A stretch of DNA of 64,000 nucleotides, taken from Micrococcaceae bacterium Sec5.7 (lineage in GTDB: Bacteria; Actinomycetota; Actinomycetes; Actinomycetales; Micrococcaceae). Position numbers and translations under genes: made by a program. Numbering within the stretch: the first letter of the stretch is position 1; each line of letters begins with the position of its first letter. The DNA lies in NCBI GenBank assembly GCA_039636785.1, contig CP144169.1, positions 434,001-498,000 on the forward strand. Direction: 5' to 3'. The notes below the pieces were generated by a model. It had not been told where the DNA came from, did not search any database, and saw only the letters and a program-made list of their open reading frames with translations. This document shows positions 27,082-36,342 of this stretch, in pieces.

Positions 27082-30000
27082 TTAGCCGGGATCGAGCAGC
27101 TGGGCGAGGTGCCGGCCGGGCCGCTCGGCCTCGAGCTGTTGGACCTGCAGCTGCCGGACCTGCATGGCGCAGGAGAAGCCGTCCGTGAGTACCACGGTGT
27201 CCGTGTCCGTATCACGCAGCGCGGGAGCCAGCGCCTGCTCCGCGACCTGCATGCTGACCTCGTAGTGCTCCTTTTCGAAGCCGAAGTTGCCGGCCACGCC
27301 GCAGCACCCGGAGGCATCCACCACGTCAGTGATGCCGACGGCTGCCAGGGCGGCGCGCTGTGTCCCGGCCCCAAAAACGGAGTATTCGTGGCAGTGCGTC
27401 TGCAGCACCACCTGTGCCGGCAGCGGTTCCGCGGGAGCGGGCGTCCATCCGGTGCCGGCCAGCTCGTTGATGTGCGCGGCGAAGCTGCGCACCCTGGCTG
27501 CCACCCGGCGCGCCTGCTCTGTGTGGACCAGCTCGGGCAGGTCCTTGCGCAGCGCGGCGGCGCAACTGGGTTCCACCACGACGATGGGGCGGTCCGTGCC
27601 GTCATCCAGCGCTTCCGCGGCGTTGGCCAGGAGCTTCTTCGCGGTGTCCAGCTGGCCGGTGGAAATCCAGGTCAGGCCGCAGCAGGCGTCCGCCGAGCAT
27701 TCGGTACTCTCCCCTGTGCCGGCCAGCACCCGCGCCGCGGCGCCGGCAACCTCGGGGCGGAAGCCGCGGGTGAAGGTGTCCACGAACAACACCACGCCGT
27801 CGGCGCTGGCATCCACGGCGCCGTCGGCACCCGGCCGAGTACCGTCGTCGTGCTCTGCTCCGTCAGGCTTTGCTCCGTCATGCTGCCCGGGCAGCTTCAC
27901 GCCGGCCGCCGCAACTTCCCTGCGCCACTCGCTGCTGCCGGCGAACCGTGGCAGGGAGCGGTGCGTGGTCATGCCGCCCAGCACGGCGGCAAGCTTGCCG
28001 AGGGGCGTGGCCAGCAGGGCATTGACCAGCGGTGCCGTGCGGCCCGTGATCTTCAGCCAGCGCGGCAGCCATCCCAGGGAGAAGTGCGAGAGCGGGCGCA
28101 GCCGTCCCCTGTAATAGTGGTCGAAGAATTCGGCTTTGTAGCTCGCCATGTCCACACCGGTGGGGCAGTCGCTGGAGCACGCCTTGCAGGACAGGCACAG
28201 ATCCAGGGCCTCGCGGACCTCCTCCGACTTCCAGCCCTCCTCGACCGTGCGGGCTCCGCGGACCATGTCCTGGAGCACGCGGGCCCTTCCGCGGGTGGAG
28301 TCCTTTTCATCGCCGGTGGCCCGGTAGCTGGGGCACATGACGCCGCCGGAATCGGTGCGGCAGCGGCCCACCCCGATGCAGCCCTGCACGGCTTGGATCC
28401 ACGGATCGGTTCCGCTTCCGCCGGAATCGGCGGTATGGCCCGTCTCCGCGGAGGATCCGCCGCCGGTGCCCAGCGGACGGAGATCGAAGCTGGTCCGCCA
28501 CTCGCGCTGCGGCACGCCGTCCAGTGCCAGATTGGCGTCGATCGGATCCGGGTCCGTGAGCGAGCCCGGGTTGAGGATGCCGGCCGGATCCCAGAGACGG
28601 CGGTAGGCGGCGAAGGCTGCCAGCATGCGCGGAGAGTACATCAGCGGCAGCAGCTGGGACCGGGCACGCCCGTCGCCGTGCTCGCCGGAGAGCGAGCCGC
28701 CGTGCCGGACCACCAGCCGGGCGGCGTCGCTGGAGAACTTCTTGAAGACCGCTCGGCCTTCCTCAGTGCGCAGCTGGTACGTGATGCGGATGTGCATGCA
28801 GCCGGCGCCGAAGTGCCCGTACATGACGCCGTGGAGGCCGTAGCTGGCCAGCAGCCCTCGGAAGTCGGACAGGTAGTCGGCCAGTTTTTCCGGGGCGACG
28901 GCTGAGTCCTCCCAGCCCGGCCACGATTCCCCGCCTGTTGAGAGCCGGGAAGAGAGTCCGGCGCCGTCCTCGCGGACGCGCCAGAGTGATGCCCGTTCCA
29001 CGGTATCCGGAACCGGGCGGCCGTCCACGAGCCGGCCGTTTTTCCGCAGCCGGGCCAGCAGGCGGCCTGCCTCGGCGTGCACTTCGGCCGGATCCTCGCC
29101 ATCGAGGTCCACATAAAGCCAGGCCTTGCCCTCCGGCAATCCCAGCACCGCGCCCTCCCCGCGGCGGAAGCGCATGGTGTCCACGATTGCCTCGTCGATG
29201 CCCTCCACCGCGGCGGGAGAGAACTCAAGGATGGTGGTGATGTCCCGCGCAGCGTCCACCACGTCCGCATAGCCGAGACAGACCAGCAAAGCGCTGGCAG
29301 GCTTCGGCACCAGCTTCATCCGGGCGCCGGTCACGATGACGCAGGTTCCTTCCGAGCCCACCAGGGCGCGGGCCACGTTGAAGCCCTTTTCGGGCAGCAG
29401 GTTGGCCAGGTGGTAGCCCGAAACCTGCCGCTGGATGCGGCCCAGTTCGGTGCGGAAATCGGCCAGGTTGTTGTGGGCCAGCTCCTTGAGCGAAGCGGTC
29501 AGCGCCGCCGCGCGCCGAACCGAGGACGTGTCATCCGGGTGCGTGGCGCGCAGTCCCGCGGCAGTGGCGGTGAGCCGGGCGCCGTCGGAAGTGACGACGT
29601 CGAGCTCCACCACGTGGTCCGAGGTGCGGCCATAGCGAACTGAGTGGTTTCCGCAGGCGTCATTGCCCAGCGAACCGCCGACCGTTGCGCGGTTCTTCGA
29701 CGACGGATCCGGTGCAAACGTGAACCGGCTGCCTGTTGCCTGCTCCACCTCGCGGGAGAGGACGGCGAGCACCACACCGGGGTCCACGGCAACGGTGCCC
29801 GCTGATTCGTCAATGCCATGGATGCGGTTCATGTGCCTGGAGAAGTCCAATACGACGCCGGGCCCGATCGCGTTGCCCGCCATGGACGTCCCGCCGCCGC
29901 GGCTGATCAGCGGGGTGCCGGTTTCACGGCATACGGCCAGCGCCGCCACCACCTCCTCCGTGGACCGCGGAAAGACAACAGCCAGCGGAGGCACCCGGTA

Positions 30001-30177
30001 GTTGGAGGCGTCGTAGGAGTATTCCGCCAGCCGCCGCGGCGAACCGTCGGCCTTGATCCCGGCCGCCGCGAGGCGGTCAAGGACCGCCTGCTGCGCCCGA
30101 GCAGGCGCACCGGCAGGCACAGTGGCGGACGGAGCGGACCGCGGTAGCAGCGTGGCTGGCAGGGAAGCTTCGCTCAT
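27082..30177 (-). CDS. FAD-linked / iron-sulfur D-2-hydroxyacid dehydrogenase (GlcD-GlpC fusion)
   Basis: 1031 residues in one chain. An FAD-binding type 4 domain (about 45-270; SRGGGTSMAGNAIGPGVVLD) is followed by an FAD-oxidase C domain (MYGHFGAGCMHIRITY, about 460-475), two Fe-S motifs (CIGVGRC...MCPSY and CLSCKACSSDCPTGVD, about 600-690) and two CCG quinone-side domains (ADACCGLTWIS; ASGCCGVAGNFGFE). This is the YdiJ/D-2-hydroxyglutarate dehydrogenase architecture and passes electrons to the respiratory chain. It lies nine bases after the aminotransferase gene. Its substrate here is unknown. Together with the divergent NAD-linked 2-hydroxyacid dehydrogenase it suggests a hydroxy-acid intermediate. 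Confidence 0.88.
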   Translation of the reverse strand: MSEASLPATLLPRSAPSATVPAGAPARAQQAVLDRLAAAGIKADGSPRRLAEYSYDASNYRVPPLAVVFPRSTEEVVAALAVCRETGTPLISRGGGTSMAGNAIGPGVVLDFSRHMNRIHGIDESAGTVAVDPGVVLAVLSREVEQATGSRFTFAPDPSSKNRATVGGSLGNDACGNHSVRYGRTSDHVVELDVVTSDGARLTATAAGLRATHPDDTSSVRRAAALTASLKELAHNNLADFRTELGRIQRQVSGYHLANLLPEKGFNVARALVGSEGTCVIVTGARMKLVPKPASALLVCLGYADVVDAARDITTILEFSPAAVEGIDEAIVDTMRFRRGEGAVLGLPEGKAWLYVDLDGEDPAEVHAEAGRLLARLRKNGRLVDGRPVPDTVERASLWRVREDGAGLSSRLSTGGESWPGWEDSAVAPEKLADYLSDFRGLLASYGLHGVMYGHFGAGCMHIRITYQLRTEEGRAVFKKFSSDAARLVVRHGGSLSGEHGDGRARSQLLPLMYSPRMLAAFAAYRRLWDPAGILNPGSLTDPDPIDANLALDGVPQREWRTSFDLRPLGTGGGSSAETGHTADSGGSGTDPWIQAVQGCIGVGRCRTDSGGVMCPSYRATGDEKDSTRGRARVLQDMVRGARTVEEGWKSEEVREALDLCLSCKACSSDCPTGVDMASYKAEFFDHYYRGRLRPLSHFSLGWLPRWLKITGRTAPLVNALLATPLGKLAAVLGGMTTHRSLPRFAGSSEWRREVAAAGVKLPGQHDGAKPDGAEHDDGTRPGADGAVDASADGVVLFVDTFTRGFRPEVAGAAARVLAGTGESTECSADACCGLTWISTGQLDTAKKLLANAAEALDDGTDRPIVVVEPSCAAALRKDLPELVHTEQARRVAARVRSFAAHINELAGTGWTPAPAEPLPAQVVLQTHCHEYSVFGAGTQRAALAAVGITDVVDASGCCGVAGNFGFEKEHYEVSMQVAEQALAPALRDTDTDTVVLTDGFSCAMQVRQLQVQQLEAERPGRHLAQLLDPG

Positions 30178-30185
30178 GGGCGGAC

Positions 30186-31463
30186 TCAGGCTCCGGCAGT
30201 GGCGGGAACGGCACCGACGACGGCGCCCACCGCAGCTTCGAAGCGCCGCAGTCCAGTGGAGATCTCCTCCGCGGTGACTACCAGGGCAGGGATCAGGCGG
30301 ACCACGTTGCCGGCGGGGCCGCAGGTCAGGGACAGGAGGCCCTGCTCCGTGGTGGCCTGCTGGACTGCGGCAGCCGTTTTTGCATCCGGATTGCCGTTCT
30401 CGGCAGTGAATTCAATGCCCTGCATCAGGCCGCGGCCGCGCACGTCGCCGATTACAGGGAAGCGCTCCTGGATCTCCTTCAGCCCTGCCTGCAGCTGTTC
30501 ACCGCGCACGCGGGAATTCTCCACCAGGCCTTCTTCCTTGACCACTTCCAGGGTGGCAACGCCGGCAGCAGCAGAAACCGCGTTGCCGCCGTACGTCCCG
30601 CCCTGGGATCCGGGCCAGGCCTTGGACATGGTCTCGGTGGAAGCGGCAATGGCTGAGATGGGGAACCCGGAGGCGATGCCTTTGGCCGTGACGATGATGT
30701 CCGGCGTCGCGGTGGAGAACTGGTGTCCCCAGAACTTGCCCATGCGTCCGACGCCGGCCTGCACCTCATCGAAGATCAGCTGGATGCCGTACTTGTCCGA
30801 ACGCTCCCGCAGTCCTTCCAGGAAGGCAGGCGGCGTGGGCAGGTAGCCGCCGTCACCCAGGGCCGGCTCGATCAGGAAGGCCGCGGTGTCGTTCGGTGCC
30901 GTGCGGGTCTGCAGCAGGTAGTCCAGTTCCTGCAGCGCGAACCTGACGGTGCTTGCCTCGTCCCAGCCGTAGCGGTAGGCGTAGGGGAAGGCGGACATGT
31001 GGACGCCGGCCATCAGCGGCGCGAAGCCTGCGGAGAATCTCGTCCCGGCGGTGGTCAGGGATGCGGCGGCCACCGTGCGGCCATGGAAGCCGCCCTGGAA
31101 CACCACAATGTTGGGGCGGGCCGTAGCCATCCGGGCCAGGCGGACGGCGGCCTCGACTGCCTCGGAGCCGGAGGTGGCGTAGAAGACGGAATCCAGGCCC
31201 GCGGGGAGCACCTCGCCGAGCTTGTCGGTGAGTTCAAGCAGCGGCTTGTGCATCACGGTGGTGTACTGGGCGTGGATGATCTTGCCCACCTGCTCGCGCG
31301 CCGCTGCCACCACCTTGGGGTGGCAGTGACCGGTGCTGGTCACGCCGATGCCGGTGGTGAAGTCCAGGTAGTCCTTGCCGTCCGTGCCGTGGATCCAGCT
31401 GCCGAGGGCATAGTCCACAACGATGGGGGTTGCTTGCTTGAGTGCGGGGCTGAGGGAAGTCAT
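30186..31463 (-). CDS. class III aminotransferase (DABA/4-aminobutyrate type)
   Basis: A fold-type I, class III transaminase of about 425 residues. It has GSWIHGTDGKDYLDFTTGIGV at the start, YATSGSEAVEAAVRLARMAT for the PLP phosphate, LIFDEVQAGVGRMGKFWGHQ, and IIVTAKGIASGFPISAIAAS with the PLP Lys. ATG codons at 31463 and 31472 are both possible starts; ribosome signals are weak. It heads the minus-strand trio, and the operator at 31493-31504 sits 30 bases upstream. In ectoine degradation DoeD converts L-2,4-diaminobutyrate to aspartate semialdehyde, which fits this place and family. Confidence 0.87.
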   Translation of the reverse strand: MTSLSPALKQATPIVVDYALGSWIHGTDGKDYLDFTTGIGVTSTGHCHPKVVAAAREQVGKIIHAQYTTVMHKPLLELTDKLGEVLPAGLDSVFYATSGSEAVEAAVRLARMATARPNIVVFQGGFHGRTVAAASLTTAGTRFSAGFAPLMAGVHMSAFPYAYRYGWDEASTVRFALQELDYLLQTRTAPNDTAAFLIEPALGDGGYLPTPPAFLEGLRERSDKYGIQLIFDEVQAGVGRMGKFWGHQFSTATPDIIVTAKGIASGFPISAIAASTETMSKAWPGSQGGTYGGNAVSAAAGVATLEVVKEEGLVENSRVRGEQLQAGLKEIQERFPVIGDVRGRGLMQGIEFTAENGNPDAKTAAAVQQATTEQGLLSLTCGPAGNVVRLIPALVVTAEEISTGLRRFEAAVGAVVGAVPATAGA

Positions 31464-31492
31464 GCATTCCATGGTGCACGTCACATCTGTTT

Positions 31493-31504
31493 ATTGTCAA
31501 CAAT
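31493..31504. promoter_or_regulatory. GntR-type operator ATTGTCAACAAT
   Basis: A palindrome ATTGT-CA-ACAAT in the 66-base gap between the divergent aminotransferase and 2-hydroxyacid dehydrogenase genes. The same motif recurs before the doeA, amidase, maleate-isomerase-like and ehu units, so one regulator could govern both directions here. Confidence 0.75.
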
Positions 31505-31528
31505 CCTGCGATCACGTAACGTAGTGGT

Positions 31529-32518
31529 GTGAGCAACAGTAATCAGGGCCGTCCGCCACGGGTGGTAGTACTCGTCGCCGAGGGCCAGCCCCGTCCCTAC
31601 AATCTGGCCGCGATCGAGGCATGCGCCGACGTCGTCCTGACGGACGCTGCGGGGCTGCCCGACGCCGCCCGCGGAGCCGATGTGCTGTTCCTCTGGGACT
31701 TCTTTTCCTCTGCACTGCACGAGGCCTGGCCGCACGCGGATTCGCTTCAGTGGGTGCACGTGGCCGCAGCCGGCGTGGACGCGATGATGTTCGAGGAACT
31801 GCGCGCCTCCGACGTGGTGGTGACCAACGCCCACGGCACCTTCGACGCACCCATCGCCGAGTTTGCCCTGGCCTCCATCCTGGCCCATGACAAACAGCTG
31901 CATGTGAGTAAGAAACTGCAGCGGCAATCCGTCTGGCAGCACCGCGAGCTCGCCCGCACCGGCGGCTCCCGTGCGCTGGTGGTGGGGACGGGCGGCATCG
32001 GCCGGGCCACCGCCCGGCTGCTCCGCGCCGTTGGCCTCGACGTGCGGGGAATCGGACGTACAGCACGCGAGAGCGATCCGGATTTCGGCACCATTGCCGC
32101 CAGCGCGGACCTCGCCGACCACGCCGGCTGGGCGGACCACGTGGTGCTCATTGCCCCGCTGACCGAACAGACCCGCAACATGGTGGACTCCCGGGTGCTG
32201 GCAGCCATGAAGCCCTCTGCACATCTGATCAACGTCGGCCGCGGCGCCCTGGTGGACGAAGCGGCACTGGTCCGAGCCCTCCGGGAGGGGCAGATCGCCG
32301 CCGCCTCCCTCGATGTCTTCAACGAGGAGCCCTTGCCCGCCGGGCACCCGTTCTGGACCATGGACAACGTGCACGTGTCCGCGCACATGTGCGGGGACGT
32401 GGTGGGCTGGCGCGACGCCCTCGCCACGCAGTTCCTCGACAACCTCAGCCGCTGGTCATCCGGCGAGCAGCTGAAGAACGTGGTGGACAAGGAACGCGGG
32501 TACGTCAGCAGCAGCTGA
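31529..32518 (+). CDS. D-isomer-specific 2-hydroxyacid dehydrogenase (NAD)
   Basis: 329 residues from a GTG start. The NAD-binding domain shows RALVVGTGGIGRATARLLRAVGL (about residues 148-170), and the catalytic side shows INVGRGALVDEAAL and the His/Glu pair near the end (NEEPLPAGHPFW...HVSAHMCGD). The N-terminal substrate domain contains WVHVAAAGVDAMMF. It is a full-length member of the family. It likely interconverts a 2-oxo and a D-2-hydroxy acid in the pathway encoded around it. It runs towards doeA, about 90 bases from the next operator. Confidence 0.87.
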   Translation: MSNSNQGRPPRVVVLVAEGQPRPYNLAAIEACADVVLTDAAGLPDAARGADVLFLWDFFSSALHEAWPHADSLQWVHVAAAGVDAMMFEELRASDVVVTNAHGTFDAPIAEFALASILAHDKQLHVSKKLQRQSVWQHRELARTGGSRALVVGTGGIGRATARLLRAVGLDVRGIGRTARESDPDFGTIAASADLADHAGWADHVVLIAPLTEQTRNMVDSRVLAAMKPSAHLINVGRGALVDEAALVRALREGQIAAASLDVFNEEPLPAGHPFWTMDNVHVSAHMCGDVVGWRDALATQFLDNLSRWSSGEQLKNVVDKERGYVSSS

Positions 32519-32604
32519 ATGGCAGGCGGCAGGCGGGCGGTACGGAACGGCAGGCGGCCGCCGCTAGCTCAGCCGCAGTTTGTGTGAGCCACGCCACATG
32601 CACT

Positions 32605-32620
32605 AGATTGTAAACAATCT
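32605..32620. promoter_or_regulatory. GntR-type operator AGATTGTAAACAATCT
   Basis: Seven-base arms AGATTGT and ACAATCT around AA, about 26 bases before the TTG start of the ectoine hydrolase gene. It shares its ATTGT-N2-ACAAT core with the other sites. Confidence 0.75.
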
Positions 32621-32645
32621 ACTATTCATTTCGGAGGTGTCTTTC

Positions 32646-33827
32646 TTGCTCTTCAGCAAAGAGGAATACAGTGCCCGGCTCGCGGGCGTCCGTGTACGGA
32701 TGGCCAGGCAGGGCCTCTCCGCACTGTTGGTGACAGACCCGGCCAACATCTACTACCTGACCGGCTACAACGCGTGGTCCTTCTACACGCCGCAACTGCT
32801 GTTTGTTCCGGCGGACGGGTCCATGCTGCTGTTCACCCGCGCCATGGATGCCGGCGGCGCCTTCCGCACCACCTGGCTGCCGCCGGAGTGCATCGTGGGC
32901 TATCCGGAACAGTATGTGCACCGGCCGCACGTGCACCCCTTCGACTGGGTGGCTTTTGCGCTGCGCGAGCGCTACCTCATTGCCCCGGCCGCCAAGGGTT
33001 GCGTGGGGCTGGAAATGGATTCGCACTTCTTCTCCCCCAAGGCCTACCGCTCACTCGTCAACGCCATTCCCGAATGGACGCTCGTGGACAGCTTCGAGCT
33101 GGTCAACTGGGTCCGCTCGATCAAGTCCCCCGCCGAGGTGCAGCTCATGCGCGGCGCAGCGCAGGTCTGTATGGCCGCCATGGAAGCTGCCGTTGAAACC
33201 ATCGACGTCGGCGTCCGGCAGTGCGATGCCGCAGCTGCCATCAGTCAGGCCCAGATCAAGGGGGCCGGAGGGATCGGGGGCGACTATCCGGCAATCGTGC
33301 CGATGCTGCCCACCGGCGAGGCGGCCGACACTCCGCACCTTACCTGGAGCGAAGACCGCTTTGAAGCAGGCCAGGCTGTTGTTATCGAGCTCGCCGGCGC
33401 CCATCACCGCTACCACACCCCGCTGGCACGCACCCTTACCCTGGGCAAAAGGCCGGAGCGTCTCGCGAAGCTGGCCGACGCCGTCGCGGACGGACTCAAT
33501 GCGGTACTGACCGAGGTGCAGCCGGGCGTTCCGGTCCGGGAACTTGCCCGCGCCTGGAACTGGACGCTGGCGAAATACGGATTGGAAAAGCCGTCCCGGA
33601 TCGGTTACTCGATCGGCGTCGGCTACCCGCCGGACTGGGGCGAGCGCACCATGTCCATCCGTTCCGAGGATGAATCAATCCTCGCCGAAAACATGACCTT
33701 CCACGTGATCGGCGGAATGTGGATGGACAACTACGGCTACGAACTCTCCGAATCCATCCGCGTCACCGCTGACGGCGTGGAAACCTTCACCAGCTTCCCC
33801 CGCGAACTCATCCAGAAAGGCGGCTAG
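32646..33827 (+). CDS. doeA: ectoine hydrolase (M24 peptidase-fold)
   Basis: I choose TTG 32646 (MLFSKEEYSARLAGVRVRM): GGAGG ends eight bases before it, whereas the GTG at 32637 overlaps the ribosome site itself. The 393-residue protein has the creatinase-like N-terminal domain and the pita-bread C-terminal domain. Stretches strongly recall ectoine hydrolases: LVTDPANIYYLTGYNAWSFY, TTWLPPECIVGYPEQYV, GGDYPAIVPMLPTGE, PHLTW, and GYSIGVGYPPDWGERTMSI. Family knowledge: DoeA/EutD opens ectoine to N-acetyl-2,4-diaminobutyrate. Genes for the following steps (deacylase, transaminase, semialdehyde dehydrogenase) lie close by, and an EhuABCD-like importer shares its operator. A generic Xaa-Pro peptidase is the alternative but fits less well. 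Confidence 0.85.
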   Translation: MLFSKEEYSARLAGVRVRMARQGLSALLVTDPANIYYLTGYNAWSFYTPQLLFVPADGSMLLFTRAMDAGGAFRTTWLPPECIVGYPEQYVHRPHVHPFDWVAFALRERYLIAPAAKGCVGLEMDSHFFSPKAYRSLVNAIPEWTLVDSFELVNWVRSIKSPAEVQLMRGAAQVCMAAMEAAVETIDVGVRQCDAAAAISQAQIKGAGGIGGDYPAIVPMLPTGEAADTPHLTWSEDRFEAGQAVVIELAGAHHRYHTPLARTLTLGKRPERLAKLADAVADGLNAVLTEVQPGVPVRELARAWNWTLAKYGLEKPSRIGYSIGVGYPPDWGERTMSIRSEDESILAENMTFHVIGGMWMDNYGYELSESIRVTADGVETFTSFPRELIQKGG

Positions 33828-33830
33828 GCC

Positions 33831-35084
33831 ATGACTGTTGACCAAATTGCCACCCAATCCCGGACCGGCCTGCCTTTGGCGGACCGTGCAGCCAGCCTCG
33901 TAGGCTCCGTCATCGACTCCAGCACTTCACTGCTGGCCGCGCAGACGCACGATATTGTCCGCTTCGCCATGGGCTCCCCGGCGGACGACGCCGTGCCGCT
34001 CGCGGAGTTCCGCGAAATCGCCAGCCAGGTCATCAACCACAGCTCCATGACCTACGGTGCCACCGAAGGGGAACCCGTGCTCCTGAAAGCACTGGTTGAC
34101 TACCTGGCAGGCACGTCCGACCCCACGGCCGAGGAACGGGTCACCATCACCGCCGGCGGCATGCAGGGCCTTGACCTCGCCTGCAAGATCTTCATCAACC
34201 CCGGCGATCTGGTCATTGTGGAAAGCCCCACCTACACCAACGGCAGCGCCACCGCCCTGAGCTACGGCGCCGAGCTGCTGGAGGCACCCATGGACAACAA
34301 CGGGCTGATTGTAGAAGCGCTGCCTGCGCTGGTGGCCGCCGCGGGCAGGACACCCAAGGCCATCTACACTATTCCCAACTTCCAGAACCCCTCCGGCACC
34401 ACGCTCTCATTGCCACGCCGGCATCAGCTCCTGGAGCTGGCACACCAGTGGAACGCAGTGATCATCGACGACGACCCGTACGGGCTGCTGCGCTTCCAGG
34501 GCGATGACCTGCCCTCGCTCCAGGCGCTGAGCCCGGGCGATCCGCTGCTGTTCTCCGTCCGCACCTTCTCCAAGATCCTGGCTCCTGGCCTGCGCGTGGG
34601 CTGGGTTGATACGGATCCGTCCCTTCGCCAGCTGGTCATCAACGCCAAGCAGGCCATGGACACCTGCGCCAATGTCCCCAGCCAGCACATCGTTGCCGAG
34701 TTCATTCGCCGCGGCGGGCTGGACAACCACCTCGCGGGGCTGCGCACCGAATACAAGCACCGCAAGGACGCGATGCAGGAGAGCCTGCGCCGCAACCTGG
34801 GCAGCAGGGTCACTACAACGGACCCGGAAGGCGGCTTTTTCCTGTGGCTCACGCTGCAGGGAGAGGATGCACGCATCTCCACCCGGCGGCTCTTCGAGAC
34901 GGCATTGGCAGAGGGCGTCGCCTTTATCCCGGGCCCGGCCTTGTCCGCCAGCGGAAAGTTCGACGACGCCCTGCGGCTCTGTTTCGCCTCCACCACTCCC
35001 GAACGGGCAGAGGAAGGCATCGTGCGCCTCCGCCGGGCCATGGACCGGGAGCTTGCGGCAGTGAACGGCGGGGACAGCGCTTGA
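33831..35084 (+). CDS. PLP-dependent aminotransferase (MocR/2-aminoadipate type)
   Basis: 417 residues, fold-type I, without a DNA-binding domain. It has VRFAMGSPADDAVPL at the start, VTITAGGMQGLDLACKIFINP, YTIPNFQNPSGTTLS (about 180-194), IIDDDPYGLLRF, and the PLP Lys in SVRTFSKILAPGLRVGWV (about 243-260). It resembles LysN-type enzymes and the aminotransferase half of MocR regulators. It follows doeA by three bases and overlaps the M20 gene, so all three are co-translated. It may act on a diaminobutyrate-derived or hydroxylated intermediate. Confidence 0.87.
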   Translation: MTVDQIATQSRTGLPLADRAASLVGSVIDSSTSLLAAQTHDIVRFAMGSPADDAVPLAEFREIASQVINHSSMTYGATEGEPVLLKALVDYLAGTSDPTAEERVTITAGGMQGLDLACKIFINPGDLVIVESPTYTNGSATALSYGAELLEAPMDNNGLIVEALPALVAAAGRTPKAIYTIPNFQNPSGTTLSLPRRHQLLELAHQWNAVIIDDDPYGLLRFQGDDLPSLQALSPGDPLLFSVRTFSKILAPGLRVGWVDTDPSLRQLVINAKQAMDTCANVPSQHIVAEFIRRGGLDNHLAGLRTEYKHRKDAMQESLRRNLGSRVTTTDPEGGFFLWLTLQGEDARISTRRLFETALAEGVAFIPGPALSASGKFDDALRLCFASTTPERAEEGIVRLRRAMDRELAAVNGGDSA

Positions 35085-36271
35085 GCACCGCTCTTGAACA
35101 ACGCGTCCTGGGTCTGATCAGCGAGTCCGGACTTGTCTCGCTCACCATGGCACTGGTGGCCGCCGGCGGGGAAAATCCCGGCGGCACCGAGGAAGCCACT
35201 GCCGATGTCCTGAATGCGTTCTGCCTGAATGCCGGGCTGGAAACCTCCATGGACTCCGTGGCTCCGGGCCGGCCGAATTTCACCGCCGTCCTGCCCGGCG
35301 GAGGGCAGCCCGGAATCCTGTTCCTTGGCCACTCGGATGTGGTCCCTGCCGGGACCGGCTGGGAACGTCCCCCCTTCGAACCCCATGTCCGTGACGGCCG
35401 GCTCTTCGGACGCGGTTCCACGGACATGAAGGGAGGCCTGGCCGCCGTCGTCGTCGCCTTGAAGGCCCTCAAGGAGGCCGGCGCCCGGCTGCCCGGCAAC
35501 GCGGCACTGGCATGCACGGTGGACGAGGAGGACCTTGGGCTCGGGATCAGGGCCTACATTGCGGCCGCCCTTGCCCACCCCGCCGCCTCCTACTCAGCAT
35601 GCGTCGTGGCCGAACCCACTGATCTGGAAACGGTCATCGGCTGCCGCGGCGACAGCTACATCGAGCTGACCGTCACCGGCAAGTCGGCCCATTCGGGCAG
35701 GCCTGCGGACGGCCGGAACGCCATTGACGCGGCAGCGAAAATCCTGGACCTGATCCGCACCGACCACGAGCGCCTGCAAGCCGGGCAGGACCCGCTGCTC
35801 GGCGCCGGAAGCTGGAATATCGGCCTCATCCGCGGCGGCACCGGCACCTCCATGGTGGCGGCCGAATGCAGCGTCTCCCTGGACCGGCGGCTCATGCCCG
35901 ATGACGACGCGCAGCTGATCGCGGACAAGCTCCGGGCGCGGATCAGCGAGGCCGGCATTGATTCGAACGGCATCTCCGTGGACGCACAGGTGACCATGGA
36001 AATGCCGGGGTTCCGCACCCCGGAAACGCACCCGCTGGTGGCAAACTCCGTGGCGTCGCTCGCGGACGCGGGCGTGGCAAGCGCCATCAGCGGCTGGACG
36101 GCGGCGTGCGACGGGGGCTTCATTGCCCGCGACCTTGGCGTACCTACGATCGTGATGGGGCCCGGCGGGCTCAACGACCAGGCCCATCAGGTGAACGAAT
36201 CCGTCAGCATTGCCGAGCTCGTCGCGGCCGCCCGCGCCTACGCCCTGATGTGCCTGCGCCACAGCTACTGA
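35081..36271 (+). CDS. M20-family deacylase (ArgE-like), candidate N-acetyl-diaminobutyrate deacetylase
   Basis: The TTG at 35081 overlaps the upstream stop (TTGA) and gives 396 residues (MSTALEQRVLGLIS...). Metal-site motifs of M20 enzymes are clear: ILFLGHSDVVPAG (about 81-93), GRGSTDMKGGLAA with the bridging Asp (about 109-121), and CTVDEEDLGLG with the catalytic Glu (about 145-155). A dimerisation lid begins at SYIELTVTGKSAHSGRPADG, and a distal metal His is likely in LNDQAHQVNE. In ectoine breakdown an M20-type DoeB2 removes the acetyl group from N-acetyl-2,4-diaminobutyrate, which matches this position directly after doeA. Confidence 0.88.
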   Translation: MSTALEQRVLGLISESGLVSLTMALVAAGGENPGGTEEATADVLNAFCLNAGLETSMDSVAPGRPNFTAVLPGGGQPGILFLGHSDVVPAGTGWERPPFEPHVRDGRLFGRGSTDMKGGLAAVVVALKALKEAGARLPGNAALACTVDEEDLGLGIRAYIAAALAHPAASYSACVVAEPTDLETVIGCRGDSYIELTVTGKSAHSGRPADGRNAIDAAAKILDLIRTDHERLQAGQDPLLGAGSWNIGLIRGGTGTSMVAAECSVSLDRRLMPDDDAQLIADKLRARISEAGIDSNGISVDAQVTMEMPGFRTPETHPLVANSVASLADAGVASAISGWTAACDGGFIARDLGVPTIVMGPGGLNDQAHQVNESVSIAELVAAARAYALMCLRHSY

Positions 36272-36342
36272 TTGCCGGCCGGCTGCCGCACTTCTGCGTG
36301 CAGCTGGCCACTCTTACCCGTTCAGCTTGCTGCCGCTCAGGC

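Noticed and set aside
27109..28905. A 598-codon plus-strand open frame
   Set aside because: It is entirely antisense to the FAD/Fe-S dehydrogenase, which has clear family motifs; the frame is open only because of high GC third positions.
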